Notes: generated from the sequence alone by a model not told the origin. Positions 8,346 to 18,283 are shown, counted from the stretch's first letter. The stretch: 64,000 nt of DNA from DASRHT01 sp035650355 (GCA_035650355.1 DASRHT010000058.1:1-64000), one strand, 5' to 3'. Numbers and translations are program-made.

Positions 8346-9635
8346 ATGCGTATTTTATTTGTAACTCCTTATCCGTTGTCACGTATTCGAGCACGCTCTT
8401 ACGGCTTTGTCACTCACCTTGCCAGAAAACATGATGTAAAAGTGCTAGCTTTATGTGCAGGTGAGCGCGAAATGGCCGATGTGCGGGCTGTGCAGCGCGA
8501 AGGCATCGACATTGTCGCTGTATACGAGGAACGCCTCGTGCAGTTCTTACGCGCTTTGCTATCGCTAGGATCAGGTTTACCTCTTCAAGTTGCATTTAGT
8601 GCCTCTGCTCACCTGCGGATGATCCTGGAAAAGCTGCTATCCTCCGGGCATTTTGACCTGCTCCACGTCGAATTTGTGCGCGCATTGGGAATGTTACCCA
8701 TGTCTCTCCCTGTGCCGGTTGTATGGGATGCCGTAGATTGTGTGAGCCAGCTCTATGAGCAGGGAGCGAAGTTTGGTATGACGCCGATGCTGCGGCTTTT
8801 TGGATCAGGTGAAGCTCGGCGTGTACGCACGTACGAACTGGCTCAGTTGCTCCACTTCCGTCACATACTGATCACCGCTGAACGAGACCGGCGGGCGCTG
8901 CTAAATCTTACGCATAAGCAGCCTGATGAGCTAGACGGGAGGACGTTGGCGGAAATTCACGTACTCCCTCATGGGATCGACCGGCGATATTTTCACCGTT
9001 ATAGCGGGCCGCGTCTGCCCGAAACGCTGATCTTCTCCGGTAAGATGAGCTTCCACGCTAACATTGCTGGTGCTCACGATCTTATCAAGCGCATTATGCC
9101 ACGCGTCTGGGAGCGGCGACCCGATATTCGCCTGATTATTGCGGGCAGCGATCCCCCTGCTTCACTGCGTCTTTCCGGCTCTGATCCGCGCATCACCTTT
9201 ACCGGCTATGTCCCGGATCTGCGACCCTATATTGCGCGAGCATCTATTGCGGTAAGCCCGTTACCCTATGCCGTGGGAATACAGAATAAGGTGCTTGAGG
9301 CGCTGGCGCTGGGAACGCCTGTAATTGCCAGTTCCCAGGCTGCCGCTGGCATCCAGGCGATAGCGGGCCACGATTTGCTCGTGGCTGATGAACCCGAGAC
9401 GTTTGCCAACGCCATTCTGCATCTTTTGGATGATCGTGCTTTGTGGAGCAAGTTGGCTGAAAATGGCGCTGCTTATGTTGCCGCCAACCATAACTGGGAC
9501 GATGTTATTCAGAAGCTTACTGCAATCTATACTCAGGCGCTGGAAACCTGGGATACGGCGCCTGCCGCAGATACAACGAATGTCGCTATCGATGCCTGTG
9601 ATGAAGTTGAGGTAACGGCACTGGAAAATATTTGA
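8346..9635 (+). CDS. glycosyltransferase, GT4-like, exopolysaccharide operon
   Basis: 429 residues with the two Rossmann lobes of GT-B enzymes. The N-terminal lobe begins MRILFVTPYPLSRIRARSYG. The C-terminal lobe contains IIAGSDPP, ITFTGYVPDLRPYIA, an IAVSPLPYAVGIQNKVLEALALGTPVI donor-binding stretch (Glu in KVLEAL) and a C-terminal glycosyltransferase 1 region. It probably adds a sugar to a lipid-linked repeat unit at the cytoplasmic face. The start is ATG 8346 with GGAAGG upstream, not the frame opening at 8289. First gene of a co-directional operon; the sugar transferase follows after 17 bases. Confidence 0.85.
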   Translation: MRILFVTPYPLSRIRARSYGFVTHLARKHDVKVLALCAGEREMADVRAVQREGIDIVAVYEERLVQFLRALLSLGSGLPLQVAFSASAHLRMILEKLLSSGHFDLLHVEFVRALGMLPMSLPVPVVWDAVDCVSQLYEQGAKFGMTPMLRLFGSGEARRVRTYELAQLLHFRHILITAERDRRALLNLTHKQPDELDGRTLAEIHVLPHGIDRRYFHRYSGPRLPETLIFSGKMSFHANIAGAHDLIKRIMPRVWERRPDIRLIIAGSDPPASLRLSGSDPRITFTGYVPDLRPYIARASIAVSPLPYAVGIQNKVLEALALGTPVIASSQAAAGIQAIAGHDLLVADEPETFANAILHLLDDRALWSKLAENGAAYVAANHNWDDVIQKLTAIYTQALETWDTAPAADTTNVAIDACDEVEVTALENI

Positions 9636-9652
9636 AAAGTGGGGGGGAATAA

Positions 9653-10384
9653 ATGAGCGAGCTTAGCAATAGTGAGATGAGCGCAGCTTCTGCAAAATTT
9701 TTTTATAGCTCATCATACAACTCTCAGCAAAGCTCTTTAATAGCTGAAACGCTGCTACAAGGGCCGCGCGTTTCTCGTCTTTATCAGATTGCCAAGCGCG
9801 GTTTAGATATTTGCGGGGCGCTGCTGGGGCTGGTTATTCTGTTACTGGTATTGTTGGTGGTGGTCCCACTCATATTGATTGAAGATCGAGGCTCCATCTT
9901 CTATAAACAGGTGCGGGTCGGTCAATACGGGAAGCCATTCTTTATCTATAAATTACGCAGCATGATTATGGATGCGGATAGTTACCTGGCGCAACGTCCC
10001 GAACTGCTCAATGCCTGGCGACGTACTGGTAAGCTACAAATCGATGAGGACCCGCGCATTACGTGTGTGGGCCGCTTCTTACGCAGATCCAGCCTTGATG
10101 AACTGCCCCAGATGTGGAATGTGCTATGCGGTGAGATGAGCCTGGTTGGTCCGCGTGCCATTCAATTTTCCGAGGTGGTGGCCTTTGGTGAGCTTGCCAT
10201 TGTGCGTCATATGGTGAAGCCCGGTCTGACCGGTCTATGGCAGGTGCGTGGCCGCTCGCTAACCGATTATGAGCAACGCGCTCTTCTCGATTGTTACTAC
10301 GTGATGAAATGCTCATTCTTGATGGACCTGTACATCTTGTTCAAAACGTTGCCTGCTGTTTTCTATGGTATTGGGGCTTGTTAG
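9653..10384 (+). CDS. undecaprenyl-phosphate sugar-1-phosphate transferase
   Basis: 243 residues of the bacterial sugar transferase family that starts polysaccharide synthesis by loading the first sugar-phosphate onto undecaprenyl phosphate. One hydrophobic segment (about residues 53-75) is followed by the catalytic core: FYKQVRVG, IYKLRSM, RITCVGRFLRRSSLDELPQ-type region, MSLVGPR and KPGLTGLWQV. It is the short form lacking the multi-helix N-terminal domain of WbaP/WcaJ. Start ATG 9653 after a GGGGGG-type site. Located between a glycosyltransferase and a chain-length protein, as expected for a Wzx/Wzy operon. Confidence 0.92.
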   Translation: MSELSNSEMSAASAKFFYSSSYNSQQSSLIAETLLQGPRVSRLYQIAKRGLDICGALLGLVILLLVLLVVVPLILIEDRGSIFYKQVRVGQYGKPFFIYKLRSMIMDADSYLAQRPELLNAWRRTGKLQIDEDPRITCVGRFLRRSSLDELPQMWNVLCGEMSLVGPRAIQFSEVVAFGELAIVRHMVKPGLTGLWQVRGRSLTDYEQRALLDCYYVMKCSFLMDLYILFKTLPAVFYGIGAC

Positions 10385-10401
10385 TAGGGGAGGGAAAGGC
10401 T

Positions 10402-12312
10402 ATGCAATTACACGATATGCTCTGGCACTATGGCTGGGTGATCCGGCGCTGGTTCAGGTTGATTCTCCTGGGGACTGCCGGTTGTGCTGTTGCGACATTC
10501 GCGATAAGCTCAATGCTTCCGCCTGTATATCAAGCCTCAGCTTTGATAAAAGTTCACGCAAGCGTCGCCTCTAGCTCTGGCGATGTGTTCAGCGATCAGG
10601 CGCTTGCGGTAAGCTATTCATTGCTGATTACCAGCCCGGATGTGCTGCAAGCAACGGCGCAGAGGTTACCAGGTCTGACGGTAAATCGGCTGCAAAATGC
10701 GGTAAGCGATTCGCCATTAGATAGTACTCAACTTATTGAGGTTCGCTCACAGGCCAACGATCCTCAACAGGCAGCGAATATAGCCAATACGGTTGTCAAT
10801 GTATTTATCCAGCTTCAGATAGCGAAGGAAGGCAATCAACTACAGGCTATGCTGGCCGAGCTATCGATGAATATGATTGCTGCAAAAACTGATCTGGATT
10901 CTGCTCAAAGTAAATTACTGGCCTTGCAGAATGCTCACACGCCGGAAGATCGTCTTGCCTACCAGAGATCGCTGGTTGATACCTACGAGGCAAATTACAA
11001 TACCTTATTAACAAACTACCGCCAGTTGCAGGATCAGCAGCTCCATATCTCCGATATACTCACCGTTGCCCAGGCGGCGATACCGCCAGAAAAGCCTGTG
11101 AGTCCTCAGATACTACTCAATACCATCATTGCTATGCTGCTGGGGATGCTATTAATGGTGATCTTTGCTCTCTTGCTGGACTGGGCTGACACGTCTATCA
11201 AAACTACCGATGATGTCAGCCAGCTCGCGGCTCTGGAGCCTCTGGGAGGCATTCCTCTGAGCAGCGAGGCGGCAGCGGCCACTGTAAGCGATATTCTGCT
11301 AGTGCGCGATCCGGCGGTGGATGAGGCATTTGCGGCTGCCTGGACGAGCTTTGAGGCTTTGAACAGAGGGCAGCGTTTGATTATGGTGACGGGGATGCGA
11401 TCAGGCTCAGGCGCTTCCACTGTGGCGGCTCGCCTGGCTGTCTTGCTGGCCCAGACTGGGAAACGCATTCTGCTGGTGGATGCTAATTTGCGTCGCCCTT
11501 CGCAACATGAAATCTTCCGTTTTCCTAATAGCCGAGGGCTGATAAATTGTCCAGGTGATGTTTACATGCTACAGGAACAGACCGCCGCCCTCTTGCCTTT
11601 ATGGCTCAACCAGTGGAAGGCCCCTATCCCCAATTTATGGATTTTACCAACCGGTCCGGCCGCAGGTCATACTGCGGCCCTACTGCGTATGCCGGAGTTA
11701 CGTCATTTACTAAAGTGGCTATTGCTGCAACCCACGACTATCAGCAACCGACAGGTGCCGCACTTGATAGATATGATTATCTTTGATGCCTCGCCTATTG
11801 GAGAAGGCTCAGAGGCGATTTTGCTGGCCCCTATCACTGATGCCACTGTTCTGGTTGTCGAGGCAGGTAAAGCGCAAAGAGAACTGCTACACACTGTCAG
11901 AACCGCGCTCCAGAAGGTTGGCTCTCCTGTACTCGGAGTAGTGGTCAATCGTCAGCAAGCAAAATATCGGTCATATTTCTATGTTGACCGTATTGACCGC
12001 CGCTACGCGAATCTGCATGACGATATTACTGCAACAGATGAACTGATGAAGCTTTCTTCAGAATTGCCGATCATATCCCATGAAGAGCAGCAGACGCAAG
12101 CAGTGTCATCGCTGGCAGAAATGCCCTCGACACCCTGGGCCCCGCTGACGCTCATAGATACTGATGTGCATAATGTGCCGGAAACTCCTCCATTCAATTT
12201 GCGTCCTCTGGGCAGCCTGCACATCCGCCTTCCTAGCTTACCTTTTGATGCTCCCCCGCGCACAAGTAATCTGGGACAGTACGGGAAGGAGGATAGAAAT
12301 CATGGAGTATAG
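10402..12312 (+). CDS. Wzz/Wzc-like polysaccharide co-polymerase with degenerate tyrosine-kinase domain
   Basis: 636 residues. Wzz-type chain-length domain: transmembrane helix near residues 19-38, extracytoplasmic coiled region, second helix near 236-258. A CpsD/Wzc-type P-loop domain follows (about 315-560). The Walker A motif reads GMRSGSGAST, with Ala338 where the catalytic lysine should be. Walker A' reads LLVDANLRRP, with Asn362 in place of the second Asp. Walker B (MIIFDASPIG) is partly kept. It probably organises chain length and export without normal autokinase activity. Start ATG 10402 (GGGAGGG upstream); the frame is open from 10291 but overlaps the previous gene. The next gene overlaps by 11 bases. 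Confidence 0.85.
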   Translation: MQLHDMLWHYGWVIRRWFRLILLGTAGCAVATFAISSMLPPVYQASALIKVHASVASSSGDVFSDQALAVSYSLLITSPDVLQATAQRLPGLTVNRLQNAVSDSPLDSTQLIEVRSQANDPQQAANIANTVVNVFIQLQIAKEGNQLQAMLAELSMNMIAAKTDLDSAQSKLLALQNAHTPEDRLAYQRSLVDTYEANYNTLLTNYRQLQDQQLHISDILTVAQAAIPPEKPVSPQILLNTIIAMLLGMLLMVIFALLLDWADTSIKTTDDVSQLAALEPLGGIPLSSEAAAATVSDILLVRDPAVDEAFAAAWTSFEALNRGQRLIMVTGMRSGSGASTVAARLAVLLAQTGKRILLVDANLRRPSQHEIFRFPNSRGLINCPGDVYMLQEQTAALLPLWLNQWKAPIPNLWILPTGPAAGHTAALLRMPELRHLLKWLLLQPTTISNRQVPHLIDMIIFDASPIGEGSEAILLAPITDATVLVVEAGKAQRELLHTVRTALQKVGSPVLGVVVNRQQAKYRSYFYVDRIDRRYANLHDDITATDELMKLSSELPIISHEEQQTQAVSSLAEMPSTPWAPLTLIDTDVHNVPETPPFNLRPLGSLHIRLPSLPFDAPPRTSNLGQYGKEDRNHGV

Positions 12313-15300
12313 AGAAGCGCACAGCAGTTTTAGCTTTTTGCTGAAAGATAAAACATATAGAGAATATAGAGGGACTAATAAAAGTCCTCGATCTTTATGG
12401 CTGTTAGCAGGAGCAGGACGGCAGGTGAAGCTCTCGATCCTTTTTGGTCTGCTGCTAATGCTTGTTGTGCTTGGCTGCACGATGGGGCCGTCGCCGTTGC
12501 TGGCGGTTGGGCTGGTGATTGGGATAGCTCTTTGTGTGGGGGCTTTGCTGCGTCCACGCTTTGCCATACTTATGACTTTTGCCTGTGCTGGTATGCCGTC
12601 ATTGCTCCTGCCTCTCCCCGGCCATACTGCGCACCTGCTTGAGCCGCCATTGTTGTTGTGCGTTTTGATCATTCTCTTGCGGCGTCCTGACCTGCAATTG
12701 CGTCTTCCGCATCTACTCTCTCTGGCCTTTGTCGCCATCTCTGTCATCTCTTTTATCCATGTGCCAGAGGTTGCTACTAATGCCTATTCGGCTGATAAGC
12801 GATTGCTGGCGCTAGTTGTGATCTTTGTCGCCTTTTTTTGTGGAACGTCGCTGGCTCGCTATATTCAAAATGCCTCGTCGTTCTTGATCTCCGTTCTACT
12901 GACCAATACTCCTCTCTACCTGATTGGTCTAGCGCAGTTTCTTGGGCTTCATCTTGCATCTTTCCTGGAAGCCAGCGGTGCTCAAGACCCTAAGATAGCG
13001 CAGGGGCGATTATGGGGACCATTCTCCTGGTCGTCTACTTTCGCCATCTATCTGATCAATCTTTTTGCCATTGCTTTATCTTGCTGGCTACTCGGTACTC
13101 GCCTGCGTTATCGCCTCATAGGAATGGTAATGACGATTGCGACCACGCTGGCAATCATAGGTTCCGGCACCCGTTCCGTGACGATTGTTGCCTCAGGTCT
13201 GATGATTGTTGCCTTCGTACTCGCCCGTCGCTTCAAAACCCTCCTGATTACTCTGTTGCTGTCGATTTTAGCAATCGCGCTCACCTTTGGGGCGCTATTG
13301 CCTCGTTTTCTGCACGACCCATCCTCGCTTGCCAACCGCTTTCTCCTCTGGAACGAGGCCGTTACATTGATAATTTCACACCCCTGGATAGGGATAGGTT
13401 TGCAGCAGTTCCGCTTCTATTACGCGCAGTTGATTGTGAACAGCTCATCGCAGTTGAATGCGCATGGCATTGTGCCGCACCAGCAATACCTGGAGTGGGG
13501 AGTGGAGAGCGGCATTTTTGCGCTCGTAATAGGCACTTTGCTGTTATTCAGCATTGCTGTTTCCTGCTGGCGAGCTTATCGCCTTAGCACCTCTGACCGG
13601 CGTGTGCTCTTACTGGCCGCCTGGCTGGCAGTGGTCGCAAATATTCTGATCGGTTTTCTGGATGTTCCTCTGGACCCGGTGGAAGGCGCTGTTTTTCTGT
13701 TCCTGCTGGTCGGATTAGCTCTGGGCCATGCTGAACACATGCAGAAAATATCGCCAGGCAAGCTGTTCTCTCTGGTTTCGCTCTCTAGCCGACTGAGGCG
13801 CAATGTGAGGGTAAGCAACTCTGTCAGCAAACAGGATGTGGCTGTGCCTGCTCTGTTACAGCTTTCGCCATCAATACCCAGTATGCAGAAAACGGGTCGC
13901 TCTGTGCTTGTCCAGCTCCTCTTATGGGGGGTGACAATTCCTATTATATTTCCTGTAACGGCATTACTGGCGCGCTATCTCGGCCCAATCCAATATGGAG
14001 AGTATAGCCTGACATTCCCGTTTTTTACGATTTTTGCTCTGCTCAGCGGTACCGGAATGGACCCGTTAATTATTCGCCTCCTGAGCCGTCAGCCGCGTTG
14101 CCAATGGAGCGATATACTGAGTTATGCCGCCGGGACGCGTCTGGTCTCCACTATGTTGAGCGCGGTTGCAGCCGCAGTTGTGGCCTGGGTGTTGCCGATC
14201 AGCATAGAGCAACGCAGCCTGTTCCTGGTGGGCTGTGGCGCGCTGCTGTTTAGCTTCTCTTTTAACGGCTTGCGTATCATCTACTCGCATGGCTTTCGCG
14301 CCGAGCAGCGTATCGAAGCGCTCTCGTTGCTTGAGATGGTTAATCGCGTCATTACTGCCGGATTGACGTTGCTGATCGTGTTGTTGCGCTGGCCGTTCTT
14401 CTGGGGATACGTTCTGCTGCTATATTCGGATTTGCCCATGTTTCTCTGCCAGGTCTGGCTCGCCCGCCGCCGTTTTGGTATCCGTCTGCGCTTTAGCCTG
14501 TCCCGTTTTCGTGAGCATATGTCAGGCGGATTGCCAATGATGGGGCATAACATGCTAACACTCTTATCAGGGCAGGCCGATATTTTGCTTTTGATGCTGA
14601 TGGTCGGGCCGCTTGACGTTGGTATTTTTGCGCTGGCCTCGCGCGTGACCGATCCTCTGATTTCGATTGCATTGGCTTATGTTAATGGAGTATATCCACT
14701 CCTGTGCAGGAGGTTTGAGGATGGGCGCGTATCTTTTGCACAGGCGTTTCATGAAGCTACCCGGATTCTGGCTCAGATTATTATCCCTCTGGCGTTTCTG
14801 GTTTGCCTGGAGGCCAGATGGATAGTGGCTTTGCTAGGAGGGCAGCAATTTGCTACGGCGGTAGTCGCGGTGCAGTTGTTGATGTGGGCAATGGTGGCGA
14901 CATTCTTTAATCAACTCTGTGAACGGGCCTGCGTGGCGGCCAATCTGGAGCGGCGTGTACCAGCGGTGACGATCACTGCCTCTCTACTCAATCTGGTGGC
15001 GAATCTGATCTTAATTCCCCGCTGGCAGGTTGCAGGAGCCGGCATAGCAGCAGTAATGAGCGAATTTATCGGGCTTTGCCTGTTTATCGCACTGCTTAAA
15101 GCCCATATTAGCTTACTACCAACAATCAAAACGATATTGCTTACCCTTGTCTGCAACCTTCCCGCCTTGCTGTTTCTCTTATGGCAGGAGCACACAACGC
15201 CCTTATTCACGCTGCCGGTCGCGTTTTTGCTAACTGTTACAGCCTATATAGTGACCCGCACGCTGGCGCTAAAAGATATAGCGATGATCTGGCATTTTTT

Positions 15301-15415
15301 AACTGGCCGTCGTCGCACAACCACTGGCTATGCGCCATCTTACGCTGTTCCCATGACAACTGTCCAGGATATTACCGCCTGTCCAACTTTTATTCTTCCA
15401 TGCATGTATATATAG
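12302..15415 (+). CDS. fused O-antigen-ligase/polymerase (Wzy-like) and flippase (Wzx-like)
   Basis: 1,037 residues in one uninterrupted frame. Residues about 30-485 are a many-helix membrane domain with the Wzy/WaaL-like loop (HPWIGIGLQQFRFYYAQ, then HGIVPHQQYLEWGVESGI). A charged linker (about 485-540) leads into a second many-helix domain (about 540-1020) that resembles the polysaccharide transporter/MATE-like flippases (ALLARYLGPIQYGEYSL; LLEMVNRVITAGLTLL; AGIAAVMSEFIGL). In Wzx/Wzy systems these are separate proteins: the flippase moves the lipid-linked repeat across the membrane and the polymerase joins repeats. Start ATG 12302 with GGGAAGGAGG; it overlaps the previous gene by 11 bases. 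Confidence 0.85.
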   Translation: MEYREAHSSFSFLLKDKTYREYRGTNKSPRSLWLLAGAGRQVKLSILFGLLLMLVVLGCTMGPSPLLAVGLVIGIALCVGALLRPRFAILMTFACAGMPSLLLPLPGHTAHLLEPPLLLCVLIILLRRPDLQLRLPHLLSLAFVAISVISFIHVPEVATNAYSADKRLLALVVIFVAFFCGTSLARYIQNASSFLISVLLTNTPLYLIGLAQFLGLHLASFLEASGAQDPKIAQGRLWGPFSWSSTFAIYLINLFAIALSCWLLGTRLRYRLIGMVMTIATTLAIIGSGTRSVTIVASGLMIVAFVLARRFKTLLITLLLSILAIALTFGALLPRFLHDPSSLANRFLLWNEAVTLIISHPWIGIGLQQFRFYYAQLIVNSSSQLNAHGIVPHQQYLEWGVESGIFALVIGTLLLFSIAVSCWRAYRLSTSDRRVLLLAAWLAVVANILIGFLDVPLDPVEGAVFLFLLVGLALGHAEHMQKISPGKLFSLVSLSSRLRRNVRVSNSVSKQDVAVPALLQLSPSIPSMQKTGRSVLVQLLLWGVTIPIIFPVTALLARYLGPIQYGEYSLTFPFFTIFALLSGTGMDPLIIRLLSRQPRCQWSDILSYAAGTRLVSTMLSAVAAAVVAWVLPISIEQRSLFLVGCGALLFSFSFNGLRIIYSHGFRAEQRIEALSLLEMVNRVITAGLTLLIVLLRWPFFWGYVLLLYSDLPMFLCQVWLARRRFGIRLRFSLSRFREHMSGGLPMMGHNMLTLLSGQADILLLMLMVGPLDVGIFALASRVTDPLISIALAYVNGVYPLLCRRFEDGRVSFAQAFHEATRILAQIIIPLAFLVCLEARWIVALLGGQQFATAVVAVQLLMWAMVATFFNQLCERACVAANLERRVPAVTITASLLNLVANLILIPRWQVAGAGIAAVMSEFIGLCLFIALLKAHISLLPTIKTILLTLVCNLPALLFLLWQEHTTPLFTLPVAFLLTVTAYIVTRTLALKDIAMIWHFLTGRRRTTTGYAPSYAVPMTTVQDITACPTFILPCMYI

Positions 15416-15426
15416 AAAGGAGAAGC

Positions 15427-16407
15427 ATGATGAGCCTTGCAGTTGATACGCTAATTGAGGAGAAAATTCCTGGTGAAACTGCGACTACGGTCAGCGTGAT
15501 TATGCCTGCCTCCCGTCTGCATAAAGCCGCGCAGGCTCTGCTGCCACTTTGCAACCAGAGTTATTCAGGCAAAATCGAGATCATTGTTGTCGGACCTCCG
15601 GCTGCTGAACTCGCCCATCATTGGCCGATTATTGCGCTCCATCCCGAGCCAATCTATGAACCGGGGAGAGCGCGCAATATTGGCGCGGCGCAGGCAACAG
15701 GGGAGATATTGCTGTTTCTCGATGATGATATGCTCGTCACGCACGATTGGGTTGAGCAGAATGTTCGCGAGCTACAGCGACCCGGTATCGGCGTGGTTGG
15801 CGCGCGCATGCCGGGGAGGTCTCATTCCTTCTTTGCCCGCTGCGTCGATTTTACTAACTGCGGCTACTACCAGCATGGTTATGCTATGGATTATCCGGTT
15901 GGAGCTGGAAGCCTGGGGATTCATCGATCACTATTTCAGATGGTCGGAGGCTTCGATGAAATACAACGTTCGGGTGAGGATATTGATCTCTGTCATCGCG
16001 TGCAAAAGTCAGGTTATCGTTCAAGCTATCGACCGGATATTCTGGTGATTCACGATCATCAAAATACCACTTTGAGCAAGCTGCTACGCTATAACTACAA
16101 GCACGGGAGAACGGGTGGGTTGACAACCAAAGTTCAGCATCGCGATATCGGGCTAAAAAATCGTCTGCTGTGTTCCGTGCGCTATCCGCCGCTCTTTTTA
16201 CTGGCATTGCCGATGATTGCTTTGCTGGCGGCCATACAAATTATAGTGATTAATATGCACGATCACAAAAAGGTGCTGCTTTATGCGCCCTTTATTGTGC
16301 TGGGCAAGCTCTCTTACGAGTTTGGCATTCTGGTGCATTTATGGAAAAGCACGGACCCGGTGCAAATTTCGGCAATAAAACCTGTGACAGAAGAGAAATT
16401 ATATTGA
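15427..16407 (+). CDS. family 2 glycosyltransferase
   Basis: 326 residues with a GT-A fold: nucleotide-binding start SVIMPASRLH, a metal-binding FLDDDM motif (about residue 98), GARNIG-like RARNIGAAQA, and GGFDEIQRSGEDIDLCHRV acceptor/base region (about 176). A hydrophobic C-terminal segment (about 250-275) suggests membrane association. It probably transfers one sugar of the repeat unit. Start ATG 15427 (or 15430) with AAAGGAG just upstream, 11 bases after the fusion gene. Confidence 0.88.
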   Translation: MMSLAVDTLIEEKIPGETATTVSVIMPASRLHKAAQALLPLCNQSYSGKIEIIVVGPPAAELAHHWPIIALHPEPIYEPGRARNIGAAQATGEILLFLDDDMLVTHDWVEQNVRELQRPGIGVVGARMPGRSHSFFARCVDFTNCGYYQHGYAMDYPVGAGSLGIHRSLFQMVGGFDEIQRSGEDIDLCHRVQKSGYRSSYRPDILVIHDHQNTTLSKLLRYNYKHGRTGGLTTKVQHRDIGLKNRLLCSVRYPPLFLLALPMIALLAAIQIIVINMHDHKKVLLYAPFIVLGKLSYEFGILVHLWKSTDPVQISAIKPVTEEKLY

Positions 16408-16420
16408 TAGAGGGAAGCTA

Positions 16421-17095
16421 ATGACCAGTAAACTGGCAATGCCGGAATATGAGTTGGAGGAACGTAACTGGTGGCGTGAAATACAAACCAGGATACGCAA
16501 GAAACGCTTTATTTTTTTCAGCGCATTGATAGCATCACTCCCTCGACCGTGCGCTATTCTAGACGTGGGAGGAACACAAGAATTTTGGGAAAAAATGGAG
16601 TTTCTCTGTGATGATGTGGAGGTGACGCTATATAATCTGTTTCCGATTGTTACGACTTATCCTGGCCTGAACAGCAAGCAGGGGGATGCAAGAGATATGC
16701 ATGAGTTCGGGGAGCGCGCGTTCGATGTCGTCTTCTCAAACTCGGTGATTGAACATGTCGGCTCGTATGAGCAGCAGCGACAGATGGCCGACGAAGTGCG
16801 GCGCGTCGGCAAAAAGTACTGTGTACAGACGCCCAATCGCTATTTTCCCATAGAGCCGCATGTTTTGCTGCCTTTTTTTCAATTTTTACCTTTCGGGCTG
16901 CAAGTTTTTATTCTCTCGCACTTTAGAAGCCCCTGGGGATGGAAAATCACAAGCAGGCAGGAGGCTGTAAGCTATCTGCGGGGCATACGCTTGCTGACCG
17001 AAAAGGAGTTAAAGAGTCTTTTTCCCGAGGCGAAGATCTATAAGGAGAAGTTTCTGGGCATGACAAAATCTTTGCTTGTTTATTATGGATGGTAA
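16421..17095 (+). CDS. SAM-dependent methyltransferase, class I
   Basis: 224 residues. The SAM-binding region has ILDVGGTQEF (glycine loop, about residue 46), an acidic end of the second strand, GDARDMHEFG, and VVFSNSVIEHVG (the post-II motif typical of methyltransferase type 11). Last gene of the exopolysaccharide operon, 13 bases after the glycosyltransferase, so it may methylate a sugar or cap the chain; the substrate is not shown by the sequence. Confidence 0.85.
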   Translation: MTSKLAMPEYELEERNWWREIQTRIRKKRFIFFSALIASLPRPCAILDVGGTQEFWEKMEFLCDDVEVTLYNLFPIVTTYPGLNSKQGDARDMHEFGERAFDVVFSNSVIEHVGSYEQQRQMADEVRRVGKKYCVQTPNRYFPIEPHVLLPFFQFLPFGLQVFILSHFRSPWGWKITSRQEAVSYLRGIRLLTEKELKSLFPEAKIYKEKFLGMTKSLLVYYGW

Positions 17096-17101
17096 CAATT
17101 G

Positions 17102-18283
17102 CTACCTTTGAAAAAGACGGGCAAGCTCTCTCACGCGCGCTTCCTGTCCCCATAGCGCGAGCATATGCTCGTAAATGGTATATACCTCGCCGAAAATGAG
17201 ATCGCTATTAATGGCCTGGGCGGCCTTCACCGTGGCTTCAAGATAAATGCAGCTCTGGATCATATTGCCGAGGATGAGCGCGGTATACGTTTTGTGCTTC
17301 AGGAATTCCGTGCGCACACGTTCTGGGGGCATTGGTTTCATATTGTCGATCTGAGCCAGCGCTTCCCAGGCGTTTTTAGGCCGACCCAGACGCAAAAAGA
17401 CCAGCCCTTCATAGAGGAAGAGCATAGAATGATCGCACTGCGCATAGGAGGCACAGGGATCATTTTCAGGTCTATCTGGGAAGAGCGCAAACGCCAGTTG
17501 CAGGAAGTTAATCGCCTCTTGTTTTCGACCCATTGATGCCTGTATCTCGCTCAGGCCCGCGAAAACCCAGCTATGCAACACCGGCGAGAGGGCCTCCCGG
17601 GCGGAAATAGCTCTCCTGAGCGCGTCATTGTAGGCATGTAGAGCGGCCCCTGCACGCTTGCAAGCGGAGAAGATTGAGGCCAGACGGATCTGCGAGGCAA
17701 TATAAAGATTTGCGTCTTTAGCAAGCTGGCTATAGACAAGTGCTTGAGTGCCATTGAGTTGAGCGGCGACAAAGTCTCCTCGCTGCAATGCCAGGAGCGC
17801 GGTGAGCTGGTGGACTTGCGCTATGAGACGGGCTGCTGGCTGCTGATCTGGACCAGGCTGGAGCGTCGGCTTGCTCAGATTTGTCAGATAAACCGGCAGT
17901 AGTTGCGCCAGTTCTTCCTGTCCCCCCATCATATAGAGCTGCCAGCAGGAGGCGAGGCCCATCGCCCACAATGAGAGCGCTTCCGACGGATCGATCTGCT
18001 CCTGATCTAGAGCGGGGATATTTGGCGAAGATATTCCCTTTCTCCCTGCTCCCACCTTATGTTCTGGCGCTTTCTTGTCGGCAAGATCCGCAAATCCCAA
18101 TTCTGCGGGAGACATCCCAAAGACTTTGCAGAGTGCGTTGAGTGAGGAGTGGCGCGGCGTTTGCATACCAGATTCCCAGCGCATGTAGGTATCACGACTA
18201 ACCCCGACCTGACTGCTTACAAATTCAGCCGTCCAGCTTTTTCTGAGCCGGGCTGATTTCAACAGCGCATTGTGTTGCCTCAT
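17102..18283 (-). CDS. XRE-family regulator with TPR-like C-terminal domain
   Basis: 393 residues. N-terminal helix-turn-helix of the Cro/C1 type (about residues 5-60: SQVGVSRDTYMRWESGMQTP). The rest is helical and repeat-like, consistent with TPR-type protein interaction. The start is placed at ATG 18283 next to GAGGGAGG; a 19-residue upstream extension is possible. It converges on the exopolysaccharide operon with only 6 bases between stops, so a regulatory link is possible but not shown. Confidence 0.8.
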   Translation of the reverse strand: MRQHNALLKSARLRKSWTAEFVSSQVGVSRDTYMRWESGMQTPRHSSLNALCKVFGMSPAELGFADLADKKAPEHKVGAGRKGISSPNIPALDQEQIDPSEALSLWAMGLASCWQLYMMGGQEELAQLLPVYLTNLSKPTLQPGPDQQPAARLIAQVHQLTALLALQRGDFVAAQLNGTQALVYSQLAKDANLYIASQIRLASIFSACKRAGAALHAYNDALRRAISAREALSPVLHSWVFAGLSEIQASMGRKQEAINFLQLAFALFPDRPENDPCASYAQCDHSMLFLYEGLVFLRLGRPKNAWEALAQIDNMKPMPPERVRTEFLKHKTYTALILGNMIQSCIYLEATVKAAQAINSDLIFGEVYTIYEHMLALWGQEARVRELARLFQR

